Origin: Bacillota bacterium | GTDB taxonomy: Bacteria > Bacillota > Clostridia > Christensenellales > Aristaeellaceae | Reading direction: 5' to 3' | NCBI GenBank assembly: GCA_023444095.1 | Contig: JAEZRP010000036.1 | Location: 1 to 64,000 of the forward strand | Length of the DNA: 64,000 bases | Shown here: in pieces, positions 51,475 through 63,200 of the stretch | How the letters are laid out: every line of letters starts with the position of its first letter | How positions within the stretch are numbered: the stretch's first letter is position 1 | The notes under the pieces: generated by a model | What the model was told of the DNA's origin: nothing | Database searches by the model: none | The model's input: the letters and a program-made list of their open reading frames with translations, nothing else | Program-made: the position numbers and the translations under genes

Positions 51475-52464
51475 ATGTCATCGATCAAGGATGTGGCGCA
51501 ACTGGCGAACGTGTCCATCTCGACCGTCTCACTTGCCTACAACCAGCCTTCCCGCGTATCGCCGCAGACGCGCGCCGCCATTTTCTCCGCCGCAAAGGAG
51601 CTCGGCTTCGTTCCCTCCGGCCATCAGGACGCGCGTCTCAAGGAGAACGCGGTCGTCTTTGTGCTCTCGGGCGTGATGGAGGCACACATCCAGACGATTC
51701 AGGGCATGCGGGACACCTGTCAGATCCTGGGTCTGAACCTCATTCCCATGATGTTCCCGCCGGGGCGCGAAGCCGGGCTGTATTCGGCGGTCGAAGCTGC
51801 CATCCGCCAGCGGCATGTCGCGGGCATCATCTTCGCGGGCGAAGGCATCCCGACGCTCGTGCGCGCCGCAGAGGAGAGCGGAGTCCCCGTCGTCTTTTTC
51901 ATGCGCCACTTCACCGACCCGAACGCCGCGGAGATCCAGCTCAACAACAAGAAGATCGGCGCGGACATGGCGGCGCACTTCATCAAAAACGGTTATGCCT
52001 TCCCGGCGGTCATCGGCGGTCCGGCGGATCATCCGCGCATCGCGGGGTTCACGGAAGGCCTCGCGCGCGCCGGGCTTTCGATCTACGATGAGAATGGCTG
52101 GATGGACGCCGCCGTCCGGGTTGATTCATGCGAGCAGGCCTATGACTTCGTCTCAGGCGTGCTTTTCACCCAGTCAAACCTTCCGGACGCCGTCTTCTGC
52201 TTCACCGACATGATCGCCCTCGGCGCACTCAGCGCGCTTCAGGTGTACGGGGTGCGCGTGCCGGAGGACGTCGCGCTCGCGGGCTGCGAGGATATCGACA
52301 TCTCCGCTTTGACCACCCCCCAGATCACGAGCTTCCGCATGCCGCGCTACGAGCAGGGCGTGCAGGCAACGATGCTTCTGAACAGGATGATCAAGGGGCG
52401 GCCGTCCGAGCGAATTTACCTCAACTGCAAGCTCGTGGAGCGCGATTCCACGCGGCGAAAGTGA
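51475..52464 (+). CDS. LacI-family transcription regulator
   Basis: 329 aa. N-terminal HTH IKDVAQLANVSISTVSLAYN with the hinge RVSPQTRAAIFSAAKELGF, then a periplasmic-binding-protein-like effector domain (VVFVLSG to TSFRMPRYEQG). The unusual SLAYNQPSR replaces the common S-R-V-L-N segment. Directly upstream of a binding protein and a sulfatase, so it probably controls use of a sulfated or related carbohydrate. Confidence 0.9.
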   Translation: MSSIKDVAQLANVSISTVSLAYNQPSRVSPQTRAAIFSAAKELGFVPSGHQDARLKENAVVFVLSGVMEAHIQTIQGMRDTCQILGLNLIPMMFPPGREAGLYSAVEAAIRQRHVAGIIFAGEGIPTLVRAAEESGVPVVFFMRHFTDPNAAEIQLNNKKIGADMAAHFIKNGYAFPAVIGGPADHPRIAGFTEGLARAGLSIYDENGWMDAAVRVDSCEQAYDFVSGVLFTQSNLPDAVFCFTDMIALGALSALQVYGVRVPEDVALAGCEDIDISALTTPQITSFRMPRYEQGVQATMLLNRMIKGRPSERIYLNCKLVERDSTRRK

Positions 52465-52508
52465 ATCAAATGCGTACGCGCATTAGAAAAGACAGGAGGA
52501 CCATTACC

Positions 52509-54530
52509 ATGCGGAAACTTGCCCTTGCCCTCGCCCTGTGCATGCTCGCCGGCGCGTGCTCCCTCGGCTCGTTTGCGGAAGGCGTCGCGTATTCGCAGTC
52601 GCCCATCCTCGACGAGGCCGTCGCGTCCGGCGCGCTGCCTCCGGTCGCGGAGCGTCTGCCCGAGGAGCCCAAGCTCCTGCACGAGATCCTCGACGAGTAC
52701 GTCGAGCTTGAGATCGGCAACTACGGCGGCACGCTGCACGGCGTCTCGACCGACCCCAACTACTACGCGAAGTTCTTCACCGGCATGAACGAGGGTCTCT
52801 TGTCGATGTCGTCCGCCAACTCGGACGAGATCATCGGAAACGTGCTCGAGAGCTATGAGGTCAACGGCGACTTCACCGAGTTTACGTTCCGTATGCGCAA
52901 GGGGCTCAAGTGGTCGGACGGCGAGCCCGTGACGAGCGCGGACTTCGCCTTTACCATCGACGATTTCCTGTTCAATCCCGCGCTCACGCCCGTCGTCCCG
53001 AAGAATTTCCGCGCGGGCGGTTCCGCTTCCGGCGAGCCCCTGTCGTTTGAGATTGTGGACGAGTATACGCTCAAGGTCGCCTCCGCCACGCCCTACGGCG
53101 GCTTCCTGGTCGTGATCTCCATTGCCGGCTGGGCTGGATACACCGATCTTCTGAAGCCCGCGCACTTCCTGGAACCCTTCCACATCGACTACGCGGAACA
53201 GTGCCACGGTTCGCTCGACGCGTACTACGACTTCATCGCGCCCTTCGCGGCGGTGATGGGCTACGACGACCCGCGCGCCGAAGGCGTCTGGACGTACGTA
53301 TTCAATCAGGTGGACATGACCAACTGGGAGATCACCGATCCCAACGACGCGCTCACCTCCGTGTTCTTCGCGGGGCTCATCGACAAGAACTTTCCCGTGC
53401 TCTATGGCTGGTTGATGGAGTCGAACGAGAACAGCCGCACCGTCTGGGTGCGCAATCCCTACTACTTCAAAGTGGACGCGGCGGGACAGCAGCTGCCGTA
53501 CGTCGACTACCTCGAGCTGGGCTTTGCGGAGAACGACTCGGTCAAGCTTCTGATGCTCCTCACCGGCGCGGAGGACTTCGTGCAGGAGGAGGTCGACAAG
53601 TATTCGGTTCTGATCGAAAACGCCGAGACGGGCGGCTACGACGTGCGCGTGGGCAAGCACCACAACATCCCCACCGCCATCATGATGAACCCCACCTACG
53701 GCCTGAACGCCGATGGGACCGTCAAGGATGACGCCGATTCGCAGGCTTGGCAGGAAGTCATCGGCGACGAGCGGTTCCGCGAAGCGCTGACCGTCTCCAT
53801 CGACGTCGACGAGATCATCGAGGTTTATCTGGGCTTTGCCGAGCCGAACTCGCGCTACGCGTGCACCTGGGACGTCGAGGGCGCGAACGCGCTTCTCGAT
53901 GAGATGGGCATGAGGGACCTGGACGGCGACGGCTTCCGGGAGACGCCCTCGGGCAAAAAGCTCCAATGGCAGATCTGGACGGATACCTCCAACACCGTGA
54001 CGCTCACGGTTCCGGTGTGCGAGCTGCTGGTCGAGTTCTGGACGGAGATTGGACTCGACGTCGCGGTCTACTCCACGGATTCGACGCTTCTTGCCTCGGC
54101 GCTGAGCGCCAACGAGATTCCCGTCCGCGTCTACCTCGCGCACGTCGATCAACTCTGGCACCACCGCGACTGGTCGCTCGCGTCCTGCGGCGTTCTGTGG
54201 AACGCGTGGGTGACGGCGGGAGGCATGTCCGGCGAGATCGCCGCAGAGGACGCGGACAAGTACCTCGAGCCGCCGGAGTGGTACAAGGAGCTTGTCGCAA
54301 AGATCGACTCGCTCATGACGGTCGACCCCGCCGTCGCGGTGAACGAGGTTTTGCCCGACATCGCCCAGACGGTCGCGGACGAGATGTACCTCATTCTCCC
54401 GATCACGAACCCCGGTCGCATCATGATCGTCAACAAGGATCTGGGCAACGTGCCCACGGGCGGACTGGTCTACAGCTGGAACATGAGCTACGAACAGGTG
54501 TTCTACCGGAGTTTCACCTACGGGGATTGA
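52509..54530 (+). CDS. Family-5 extracellular solute-binding protein
   Basis: 673 aa from ATG 52509 (AGGAGG upstream). Signal peptide MRKLALALALCMLAGACSLGSFA, mature start EGVAYS. AGAC is a poor lipobox. SBP_bac_5 pattern: FTFRMRKGLKWSDGEPVTSADFAFTI, then RVGKHHNIPTAIMMNPTYG and FREALTVSIDVDEI. Binds oligopeptides, nickel or oligosaccharides in different members. No permease or ATPase gene is adjacent. The LacI and sulfatase neighbours favour a carbohydrate ligand. Confidence 0.87.
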   Translation: MRKLALALALCMLAGACSLGSFAEGVAYSQSPILDEAVASGALPPVAERLPEEPKLLHEILDEYVELEIGNYGGTLHGVSTDPNYYAKFFTGMNEGLLSMSSANSDEIIGNVLESYEVNGDFTEFTFRMRKGLKWSDGEPVTSADFAFTIDDFLFNPALTPVVPKNFRAGGSASGEPLSFEIVDEYTLKVASATPYGGFLVVISIAGWAGYTDLLKPAHFLEPFHIDYAEQCHGSLDAYYDFIAPFAAVMGYDDPRAEGVWTYVFNQVDMTNWEITDPNDALTSVFFAGLIDKNFPVLYGWLMESNENSRTVWVRNPYYFKVDAAGQQLPYVDYLELGFAENDSVKLLMLLTGAEDFVQEEVDKYSVLIENAETGGYDVRVGKHHNIPTAIMMNPTYGLNADGTVKDDADSQAWQEVIGDERFREALTVSIDVDEIIEVYLGFAEPNSRYACTWDVEGANALLDEMGMRDLDGDGFRETPSGKKLQWQIWTDTSNTVTLTVPVCELLVEFWTEIGLDVAVYSTDSTLLASALSANEIPVRVYLAHVDQLWHHRDWSLASCGVLWNAWVTAGGMSGEIAAEDADKYLEPPEWYKELVAKIDSLMTVDPAVAVNEVLPDIAQTVADEMYLILPITNPGRIMIVNKDLGNVPTGGLVYSWNMSYEQVFYRSFTYGD

Positions 54531-54588
54531 TTATGCGCCCGGCCGTCGCGCCCTCCGTGGCGGTCGGGCATACCGACGGAGGCCATTC

Positions 54589-56037
54589 ATGAAAAGACCG
54601 AACATCCTGTTCATCCTCGCAGACCAGCACCGCTTCTGCGACCTGGGCTGCGCGGGGAACGGCGAGCTTTGCACGCCGAACCTCGACGCGCTCGCCCGCG
54701 AAGGCGCGCAGTTTGCGCGCGCGTACTCCAACTGCCCCGTTTGCGTGCCCGCGCGCGGGACGCTGCTCACCGGGCTTCACCCGCTGCGCCACGGCGCGGT
54801 CGCCAACGACGTGCCGATCCGGGCGGACACCCCGTCGGTCGCGCAGGCGCTGAAGGGGGCGGGCTACGACACGGCCTATATCGGCAAGTGGCACCTCGCG
54901 GGCGTGCCGCGCGACCAGTTCATCGAGAGGGAGCGCAGGCTCGGCTTCGATTTCTGGCGCGTCAACAACTGCAACCACGACTACATGAACTACTATTACG
55001 ACGACGAGTCCGACGCCCGGCACTACGTCGCAGGCTACGAGCCGGTGGTTCAGACCGAGCTCGCGCTCGAGTATCTGGACGAGCGGGCGCAGGCGGAGCG
55101 CCCGTGGGCGCTGTACCTGAGCTACGCGACGCCCCACCCGCCGTATTTGCGCATGCCGCAGGAAATGGCGGAATCGGCCCGGGTGCGCGCGCCGAAACTC
55201 GCGCTCCGAGAAAACGTCACCGAATTCACCGATGGCGGCTTCGTCCCCCCGCCGGGCCATCACGCCTATCCCTTCGATCCCGGCAAGCGCCGCTGGCAGC
55301 CGCGCTACGACTCGATGGAACAGTTGCGGGAGAACATCGCAGGCGCGTACGGCCACATCGAGGCCCTGGACGAGCAGATCGGGCGCATCCTTTCGCGCCT
55401 GCGCGAAACCGGGCGGCTCGACGATACCATCGTCGTCTACACGAGCGATCACGGCGACCTGCTGGGCAGCCACGGCATGTGCGACAAGCAGACCTTTTAC
55501 GAGGAAAGCGCGCATATCCCCTTCCTCGCGCGCTGGCCGGGCCGCATCCCGGCGGGGACGCGCGACCAGCTCCTTGGCATCGTGGACATGGCGCCGACCA
55601 TCTTGGGGCTCGTCGGCCTCGCGCTTCCGGGGGAGATCGACGGGCGCGATCTGAGCGCCTGCCTCGAAAACCCCGCCGCGCCCGGCCCCGAAAGCCTGTA
55701 CTTTTATAACCTCGTGCCCGCGCACAACGCGTGGCTTCGGCGGCACTCGGTGTGGCGCGCCGTGACCGACGGGCGCTACGTCTACGCGGCGGAGGAGGAC
55801 GGCGCGCCCATCGCGCTTTACGACCTCGCGAACGATCCCCTCCAACAGGTCAATCTCGTCGAGGCTCTGTCGGAAGAGCAAGCGAGGTTCTCCGCCGCGA
55901 TCGCGCAGGAGGCGGCGAAGCACGACGGCTTGCTGCCCTGGCAGACCCTTCTCTACCGCGCCGGTCTCTCCGACCTCTGGGACGTGAGTCAGATCCACTT
56001 CGGCTTCCCGACCGTCGAGGAGCGGTTCAAGGAATAA
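54589..56037 (+). CDS. Type I sulfatase (Cys-type)
   Basis: 482 aa. N-terminal NILFILADQHRFCDLG with the metal Asp, the sulfatase signature CVPARGTLLTG (Cys about residue 53, to be converted to formylglycine), GKWHLAG, and YTSDHGDLLGSHGM with the second metal Asp/His. There is no signal peptide, so it acts in the cytoplasm. As a Cys-type enzyme in an anaerobe it needs a radical-SAM maturase, which is not in this window. Substrate likely a sulfated sugar. Confidence 0.9.
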   Translation: MKRPNILFILADQHRFCDLGCAGNGELCTPNLDALAREGAQFARAYSNCPVCVPARGTLLTGLHPLRHGAVANDVPIRADTPSVAQALKGAGYDTAYIGKWHLAGVPRDQFIERERRLGFDFWRVNNCNHDYMNYYYDDESDARHYVAGYEPVVQTELALEYLDERAQAERPWALYLSYATPHPPYLRMPQEMAESARVRAPKLALRENVTEFTDGGFVPPPGHHAYPFDPGKRRWQPRYDSMEQLRENIAGAYGHIEALDEQIGRILSRLRETGRLDDTIVVYTSDHGDLLGSHGMCDKQTFYEESAHIPFLARWPGRIPAGTRDQLLGIVDMAPTILGLVGLALPGEIDGRDLSACLENPAAPGPESLYFYNLVPAHNAWLRRHSVWRAVTDGRYVYAAEEDGAPIALYDLANDPLQQVNLVEALSEEQARFSAAIAQEAAKHDGLLPWQTLLYRAGLSDLWDVSQIHFGFPTVEERFKE

Positions 56038-56097
56038 CGATATACGGCTTTCGCCGGGGTTTCCGCGCGGCGCGGGGCTCCGGCGATTTTCTGCCGC

Positions 56098-56126
56098 TTG
56101 ACGAACGGCCGGGCCTCCGGTATGAT
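56098..56126 (+). promoter_or_regulatory. Promoter of the small protein/AlkD-like operon
   Basis: TTGACG (56098-56103), a 17-bp spacer and TATGAT (56121-56126). Confidence 0.72.
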
Positions 56127-56161
56127 ATGTGTACGAGAAACGAGTATTCTAGGTGAGGCGT

Positions 56162-56401
56162 ATGGAGCAATATACGAGGGACGAGCTGCTGGAGGCGCTC
56201 CGGGCCGTCGCTTCCGTCATCCATAAATGCGAAAAGGCGCAGGAGAAGTTTCCGGAAGGGAATTCCCACCATACCCTTCTTCGGAACCGGCTCAAGGCGA
56301 TGTACATCTCAAAGGCGCTGATCGAGGAGGCGCTGGACCGTGGTTGCCTTAGAAGGAAAACGATCAACGACGTAGATCCGCCGCCGGCGGGCGGATTGTG
56401 A
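56162..56401 (+). CDS. Small all-helical protein of unknown function
   Basis: 79 aa from ATG 56162. Soluble, charged and predicted helical: YTRDELLEALRAVASVIHKCEKAQEKF, then SHHTLLRNRLKAMYISKALIEEAL. No known motif. The pattern of short helices is like small regulatory or adaptor proteins. It shares a promoter with the AlkD-like gene 22 nt downstream. Confidence 0.7.
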   Translation: MEQYTRDELLEALRAVASVIHKCEKAQEKFPEGNSHHTLLRNRLKAMYISKALIEEALDRGCLRRKTINDVDPPPAGGL

Positions 56402-56423
56402 GGCCGGAAAGGAAGTGAGCGCC

Positions 56424-57095
56424 ATGACGCTTGAAGAGGTCCTGTCCGAGCTGGAAGGTCTCGGAAAAGAGAGGATCAAAAAGCTCTACGTCGGCAGGGG
56501 CGCGCGCGAACCCCTCTACGGGGTGGCGACGGGCGCGATGAAGCCGCTCCTTCGGAAAATCAGAAAGGATCAGGCGCTGGCGGAAGAGCTCTATGCCACG
56601 GGGAACTACGACGCCATGTATTTCGCCGGAATGATCGCCGACCCGAAGGCGATGACGGAAGCGGACTTCGATCGCTGGATGGAATCGGCCTATTTTCCCA
56701 TGCTGTCTGATTTTGTCGTCGCGGTCACGCTGGCGGAGGCCGACTGCGCGCAGAAGGTCGCCGACCGCTGGATCGACAGCCGCGAAGAGCTCCGGATGTC
56801 GGCGGGCTGGGCGTGCTACGAATGGCTTCTGGGCTGGCGTCCGGATACCGCGTTCGACCGGGAAAAGATCCGTTCCATGCTGAAAAGGGTCGTAGATACG
56901 ATCCGCGATCAGCCGGACCAAACGCGTTCCGCCATGCGTCATTTCGTGACCGCGGTCGGCGTATCCTACCTGCCCTTGCACGACGAGGCGGTCAAGACCG
57001 CCGAAAAAGTGGGTACCGTCGCGGCGCTCGACGCGATTCGTAAGGCGGAGGAGAAGGGGAGCCTCGGCTTCAAGCGGAAGGCCGTTCGCTGCTGA
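56424..57095 (+). CDS. DNA alkylation repair (AlkD-like HEAT-repeat) protein
   Basis: 223 aa, all-alpha tandem-repeat protein of the length of Bacillus AlkD. ERIKKLYVGRGAREPLYGVATGAMKPLLRKI is the family start, followed by DYDAMYFAGMIADP-type repeats. The active-site region normally reads like NWDLVD; here it is MLSDFVVAVT. The Asp may be kept but the Trp pocket is not obvious. Glycosylase activity is therefore uncertain, and a non-catalytic branch is possible. Confidence 0.75.
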   Translation: MTLEEVLSELEGLGKERIKKLYVGRGAREPLYGVATGAMKPLLRKIRKDQALAEELYATGNYDAMYFAGMIADPKAMTEADFDRWMESAYFPMLSDFVVAVTLAEADCAQKVADRWIDSREELRMSAGWACYEWLLGWRPDTAFDREKIRSMLKRVVDTIRDQPDQTRSAMRHFVTAVGVSYLPLHDEAVKTAEKVGTVAALDAIRKAEEKGSLGFKRKAVRC

Positions 57096-57123
57096 ACGAA
57101 TGAAGGCAGATTGACTGAACCGT

Positions 57124-57147
57124 GCCCGGCCCTGCCGGGCCCTTTTC
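57124..57147 (+). terminator. Terminator after the AlkD-like gene
   Basis: GCCCGGC-CCT-GCCGGGC (57124-57140), then CCTTTTC. Confidence 0.7.
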
Positions 57148-57219
57148 ATGCCTTCCTTCATTGGATTGATCTCCCAAAACCTGCGCATACTCTTGGTATC
57201 TGTTTACCGGGGGTGCGTT

Positions 57220-60200
57220 ATGGCATTTGTGGGCGATTATGACGAGCGGGCGCTGAGGCGGAACATGGGCGCTCTGGCCGCGGAATTGACGACGGACGGC
57301 ATGAAGGAACTCGTCATCCGGCGAGAAACGCGGGAGTTCATGGGCCGGATTTCCGTCCGGGCTGCCGAGCTCGGCGCGCGCACCGACAGCGAACCCCTGA
57401 TCCGGCTGTCCGAGTCGGCGCGCGTCATGGAGGCGTGCGCGCGGCAGGCGTATCTCGACGGGGGGATGCGCCTCCCGGCGAGCGGGCCGGACACGCGCGT
57501 CTTCCTCATCGCGGACAGGCTGTGCGCGAACGGGGACGTATCCCTCGACGCGAACCGGCTGATGCTCGCGGTCACGGCGTTTGACGACGTGCAGTCGCTC
57601 ACCATGGCCGAGCTCTGGGCCGTGCCCGAGGCGATGCGCGTCGCGGTATGCAAGGCATACGCCCGCGTGGCGGCGGGCATCATCCGCGCGGCGGAAGCGC
57701 GCGCGGCCGCCGAGGACTGGGTGTACGCGGGCGGAAACGACGACGCGCTCTCCAAGCGCGCCCCGGCGTTCTACGAGCGTGCGCTCCAGCTCGCCCTCGA
57801 GCTTGAAAAGCCGGAATTGCGCCTTCGGATCGAGAACGCGCTCTCCCGGCAGGATACATCCCCCGAAGCCTGCATCCGCCGCACTCACGAGGCGCAGGCC
57901 CTCTCGATGCTCCGGATCGACAACCTGCTTTCCGTCAAGCGCATGCTCGACGCAGCCGACTGGCAGAAGTGCTTCGAGCGAGCCTCGCGCGCGGAGATCG
58001 AGCTTCGGTGCGACCCCTCGGGCGTCTATCCGCGCATGGCGCGGGATTCCCGCGCTGCGGTGCGCGAGCAGCTGGAAGTGATTGCCCGGAGGCTGGGTGT
58101 GGGCGAATTGACTGTCGCCCGCTACGCCGTGAACGCGGCACGGGACGGTGCGCGGGAGAACGGCCCTGCGGACGCGCGCGGCGGCGTGTGCTGGTGGCTT
58201 TATACCGACGAGGGACGCGCGCAGCTTGCGCGCCGGCTCGGCATGCGTCGCCGCCTGCCCCGGATGCGGATTGATCCGACGGGTAGCCTCTACATCTTTT
58301 TAACGGCCGCGTTCTCGCTGCTTCTCGCCTTCGCGTTCGCGGGCGCGTGCGGCTCCTACTGGTATGCGGTCCTGACGTTTCCGCCCGCGTGGGGGCTTTC
58401 GGGCTTTCTCCTTTCGCAGGTCGTCACCCGTGCGCTCTCGCCCCGGCGGCTTCTGCGCATGGACTACGATCAGCTCCCGCGCGACCGGCGCGCGCTCGTC
58501 GTGATCCCTGCGCTCATTCCGACCCTCGAGCGGGCGAAGGAGCTGGTTGCGCAGCTCGAGACGCTCGGATGCCTCGACACGGACGACAACATTGACTACA
58601 TGCTGCTCGGCGACTTCAAGGACGCTCCCGAGCCCGAGGAGGAGAGCGACGGCGAGATCCTCGCTGCGGCGCGCGATGGCGTCCGGCGTCTAAATTCGAG
58701 GGCTGGGCGCGCGAAGTATTACTATCTCCACCGCGCGCGCACGCTTGCCCAGCGGGACGGCATCTATCGCGGGCGAGCCCGCAAGCGCGGCGCGCTCATG
58801 GCGCTGTGCCGGGTGATCCAAAATGGCGGGGTGGATGAATTCGCCGCAGAAGGCGACGCGTGCCGGCTGATCGCGGGCCGCTTCCGTTACCTTGTGACGC
58901 TCGACGCCGACACGAAGCTCCTTCCCGGCGCGGCGCGGGAGATGGTCGCGACCATCGCCCATCCCCTGAACGCGCGGCACGATGTCGGCCACCGCCGCGC
59001 GGGCTACGCCATCCTCCAGCCCATGGTGGAATTGAATCCAGCCGAGAGCCGGAACCTCTTTACGCGGCTGTTCGCGGGCGAGGGCGGCCTCTCGAGCTAT
59101 TCCGTTATGATCTCGAACCTCTATCAGGACCTTTGCGGCGTGGGCAACTACTGCGGCAAGGGTGTGATCGACATCGAGCCCTTCGCGGCCGCGCTCGAGG
59201 GCGCGCTCGACGACGAGCGGATCTTGAGCCACGACCTCATCGAGGGGTTGATTGCGGGCGCGGGGCAGCTCAACGACGTTGCGGTGTTCGACGGCTATCC
59301 CGACCGCTATTCGAAATATTTGAAGCGCCTCGCCCGCTGGACGCGCGGCGACTGGCAGCTTTTGCCCGAGTTCTTCCGAAAGGGGCTCTCCGCGCTTGGG
59401 CGTTTCCGCATTCTCGACAACCTGATCCAGAGCGTCGAGGCCCCGGCGTTGTTCTTCCTGCTCGTTTTATCATTGTGGTTTCAGGCGCGCGGCGGATTCT
59501 CGGTCGGCGTGGTACTCGCGCTCGCGCAGCCCTTCTTGGCGCTCCTGCTCGGCGACCGGGACGCGTTCCGGCGCGGCTGCGTCAAGCTCGCGGCGCTCCC
59601 GGCGGAGGCGTACGCGCGGCTCGACGCCATCTTCCGCGCGCTCTACCGCATGTTCTTCTCCCGCAAAAACCTGCTGGACTGGGTGACCTCCGCGGACCAG
59701 GCGGCCGACGAGCGCCAGTTGAAGGTGACCTGCCGCGCCGCGGCGATTTTGCTTCTGCCGGGGCTTTTGCTTGGGCACTGGATCGTCCCGACGCTCGCGC
59801 TCGGCGCGCTGTTTCTCGTCGCGCCCGGCTGGCTCCGGGAAATGGAGGGGGAGGACGCCGAGCCGCGTCAACCGCTGACGCTCCACCAGGTTTCCGCGCT
59901 CACGCAGCTCTCGCGCGATACGTGGAAGTTCTTCACCCGCTACGTCGGCGCGAAGGAGAACTACCTGCCGCCGGACAATGTTCAGATCGATCCCTTCGTC
60001 GGTCCCGCGCGGCGCACCTCGCCCACGAACATCGGGCTTTACCTCCTTTCCTGCCTGTCGGCGCGGGAGCTCGGCTTTCTGGGCGACGAGGAGCTGATCG
60101 TGCGCCTCGAAAACACGCTTTCGACGCTCGACAAGCTCGAAAGGTGGAACGGGCATTTCTACAACTGGTACGACATCGACTCGCTTCAGCCGCTGAAACC

Positions 60201-63200
60201 CCGCTATGTCTCGGCGGTCGACAGCGGGAATCTTGCCGCGTCGCTGCTTCTCGCCGCCTCGGCGCTTGCGGGAACGGCGGTCGCCGGGCGGATGCGCGAG
60301 ATGGCGTACGCCATGGACTTCCGGCGGCTGTTCGATCCCGAGCGCAAGCTGTTTTTCATCGGCGCGGACGTCGAAAACGCGCGCATGTCCGCCTCACACT
60401 ACGACCTTCTGGCCTCCGAGTCGCGCATCCTGAGTTTCGCCGCGATGATGATGGGGCAGGTGGGCATCGATAACTGGATGAAGCTTTCCCGTCCCGTGGC
60501 GGATGGCGCGCTCCTTTCCTGGAGCGGCACCATGTTCGAGTACCTCATGCCTTCGATCTTCATGCGCGCCGCGCCGGGAACTCTGCTTTCGCGCACCGAG
60601 CGTCAGACGATCGGGGCGCAGATGAGCTATGCCAAGGCGCGCAACCGACCCTGGGGCGTGTCCGAGTCGGGCTATTACGCCTTCGACATGTACCTGAACT
60701 ACCAGTACCGCGCCTTCGGCATGCGCGCCATGGCGCTGGGCGGGCCTGTGCCGCAGGAGGTCGTCGCGCCCTATGCGACGATCCTTGCGCTCGCCGCGCG
60801 CCCCGCCGATGCCGCGAAGAACATCGAGCGGATGCTGAACCTCGGCTGGGCGGAGGAATGCGGCTTCTACGAGGCGGCGGATTACGCGCGCAAGTCGCCC
60901 CGGATCGTGAAAAGCTGGATGGCGCACCATCAGGGCATGGCGCTGTGCGCGCTGTGCAACGCGCTGACGGGCGATTCGCTCGTCAGGCACTTCATGCGCA
61001 TTCCGGAGGCGCGCGCGCTTTCACTCCTTTTAAACGAGCGCCCGGCGGCCCGCATCCGGCTCGAAAAATCCAAGGACGTGCGGGACATCAGGCACCAGCG
61101 GCCCGAACCCCGGCGCGCGCGCATCGGCAAGGCAAAGTCCCGCATCGCGGACACTGCGCTTCTGGGCGGCGCGGGTGCGTGCGCGATCCTTACCGCGCGG
61201 GGAGACATCGCCTATTCGCGAAACGGTTTGCTTGCCGCGCGCTTTACGGGCGACCTTCTCAGGCGGCGCGACGGCATCTTCACGGTTCTGCGCGATGCGG
61301 AGTCGGGCGAGGAGGTGCTCGTCAATTCTCCCGAATCGCGCTTCGTCTCCGAGGCGGGGCTTGCGACCTACGTCGCGAAGCTCGGCTCGGTGGAGGCGGA
61401 GATGCGCGTCACGGTCTCGCCCGAGGACGGCGCGCTCGTTCGGCGGATCAACCTCGCGAACGCGGGCGACATCCCGCGCGAGGTCGAGCTGACGGACTAT
61501 TTCGAAGCAGCTCTCATGTCGGCGGGGGAGATGAACGCCCATCCCGCGTTCTACCAGCTTTTTTTGACCGCCGATCTTTCGCGCGAAAACGCGGTCGTCT
61601 ACCGGCGGCGCGCGCGCACACCCGGCGAGGAATTTCCGGCGCTCCTGCACGTCGTTTCCGGCGCGGAGGAGGTTCGGCGCGAGACAGACTGGCTCAGGCT
61701 CCGGGGCCGGGCGGGCGAGTTGAGCCGCGCCTTCGCGGGAACGGACGGTTACCCGATCAATCCCGCATCCGCCCTGCGCGCGAAGGTCTCTATCGAGCCC
61801 GAAAAGCCGCGCGCGGTGACGTTCGCGATCGGGTTTTGCCCCGATGCGGACGCGGAGACCTTCTTCGAGAAGCACGCCTCGTGGGAGGCGTCCGAGCGCG
61901 CGGCGCAGCTTTCCCAGACGCAGGCGCAGGCGCTTCTCTCGTTCACGGGCCTTGACTGTGAGAAGGGGCACATCATCGACCGCGCGGTGGCGCTGCTCGT
62001 CGATCCGCGGCTCTCGGCGCGCCCCGGAACGGGCCCCTGCGCGGAGGCTCCCGGCGTGCCGGGCTTCATGCCGCTTATTGTGGTGACGCTCGACAGCGCG
62101 GATGCGCTGACGGTGCTGCGCGACGCGGTTCGCATGCATGAATACTGCCGCTCGCTGGGATACCATTTCCACCTCGCTGCCGTCAACGACTACGGAAACG
62201 ACTACAACCAGCCCGTGCGCGACGGCATCGAAGAGATGATCGGTGCGGGCTACCTGCGCGATTTGCGCTGGGTGCCGGGCGGCGTGAGTGTTTTTGACGC
62301 CGAACAGCTTGATCCGGCGGCGCGCGACGCGCTCCTGCGCGCGGCGAACGTCGTGCTGAACGGCCGTTCCACCCTCTGGTCGCAGATGCGGCGGCTGCTC
62401 CTGTCCCTCGAGTACGCGGGCCGCGACGGCTATCAGCCCATGCGCGCCGACGCGCCTGCGGGCGCCTTCCAGGGCTACGGGCGCTTCATTGAGGACGGCT
62501 TCGAAATCTTTGTCGCGCCCGGCAGACTCCCGCCCGCGCCGTGGTCGAACATCGTCGCCTCCGACCGGATGGGCATGCTCGTCACCGAGCGCGGCGGCGG
62601 CTTCGTGTGGCATCTGAACTCCCGGCTGCGTCGCGTGACGCCCTTTGACAACGACCCCGCCGAGGAGGGCTGGGGCCTGATGTTCTACCTCGCGGACGAG
62701 AAGCGCGAAACCTTCACGCGCCTCTTCCCGGGCCGCGATCCCCTCATTCCCTACGCGGTGCGCCACATGCTGTGGGAGACGTCGTTCTCCGGCGCGGCGG
62801 GCGCGCTCGCGTTCGAGACGGCGGTGTACGCCGACTCCCGTGTGGACGCGCTGCGCGTGATGGTGACGGTCAAAAACGTCGGCGCGCAGCCGCGCGAGAT
62901 CGCGGTCACGGGCTTTGTGGACTGGCTGATGGGCGCGGATTCGCCGGATGCGGTCAAGACCCGCGCGTGGAACCGCGACGGCGCGCTGTTTGCCGCCGGC
63001 GCAATGGATTCGGTGGGCTACTTCGCCTGCGACGGGGAGCTTTGCGAGTGCGGCCCCGCGCGCGCGGCGTTCCTCGGCCACGGCGGCGTCATGCGTCCGG
63101 ACGCGCTCATGGAGAAGCGCGGTGGGGGCGGCGGGCACGCGCTCAAGGCGCGGCTCAGGCTCATGCCCGGCGAGGAAAACAGCGTGTGCTTCACCCTCGG

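Noticed and set aside
54534..54575. Imperfect hairpin before the sulfatase as a terminator
   Set aside because: The stem has several mismatches, no T run, and lies within an apparent operon; it could not be separated from chance G+C-rich pairing.
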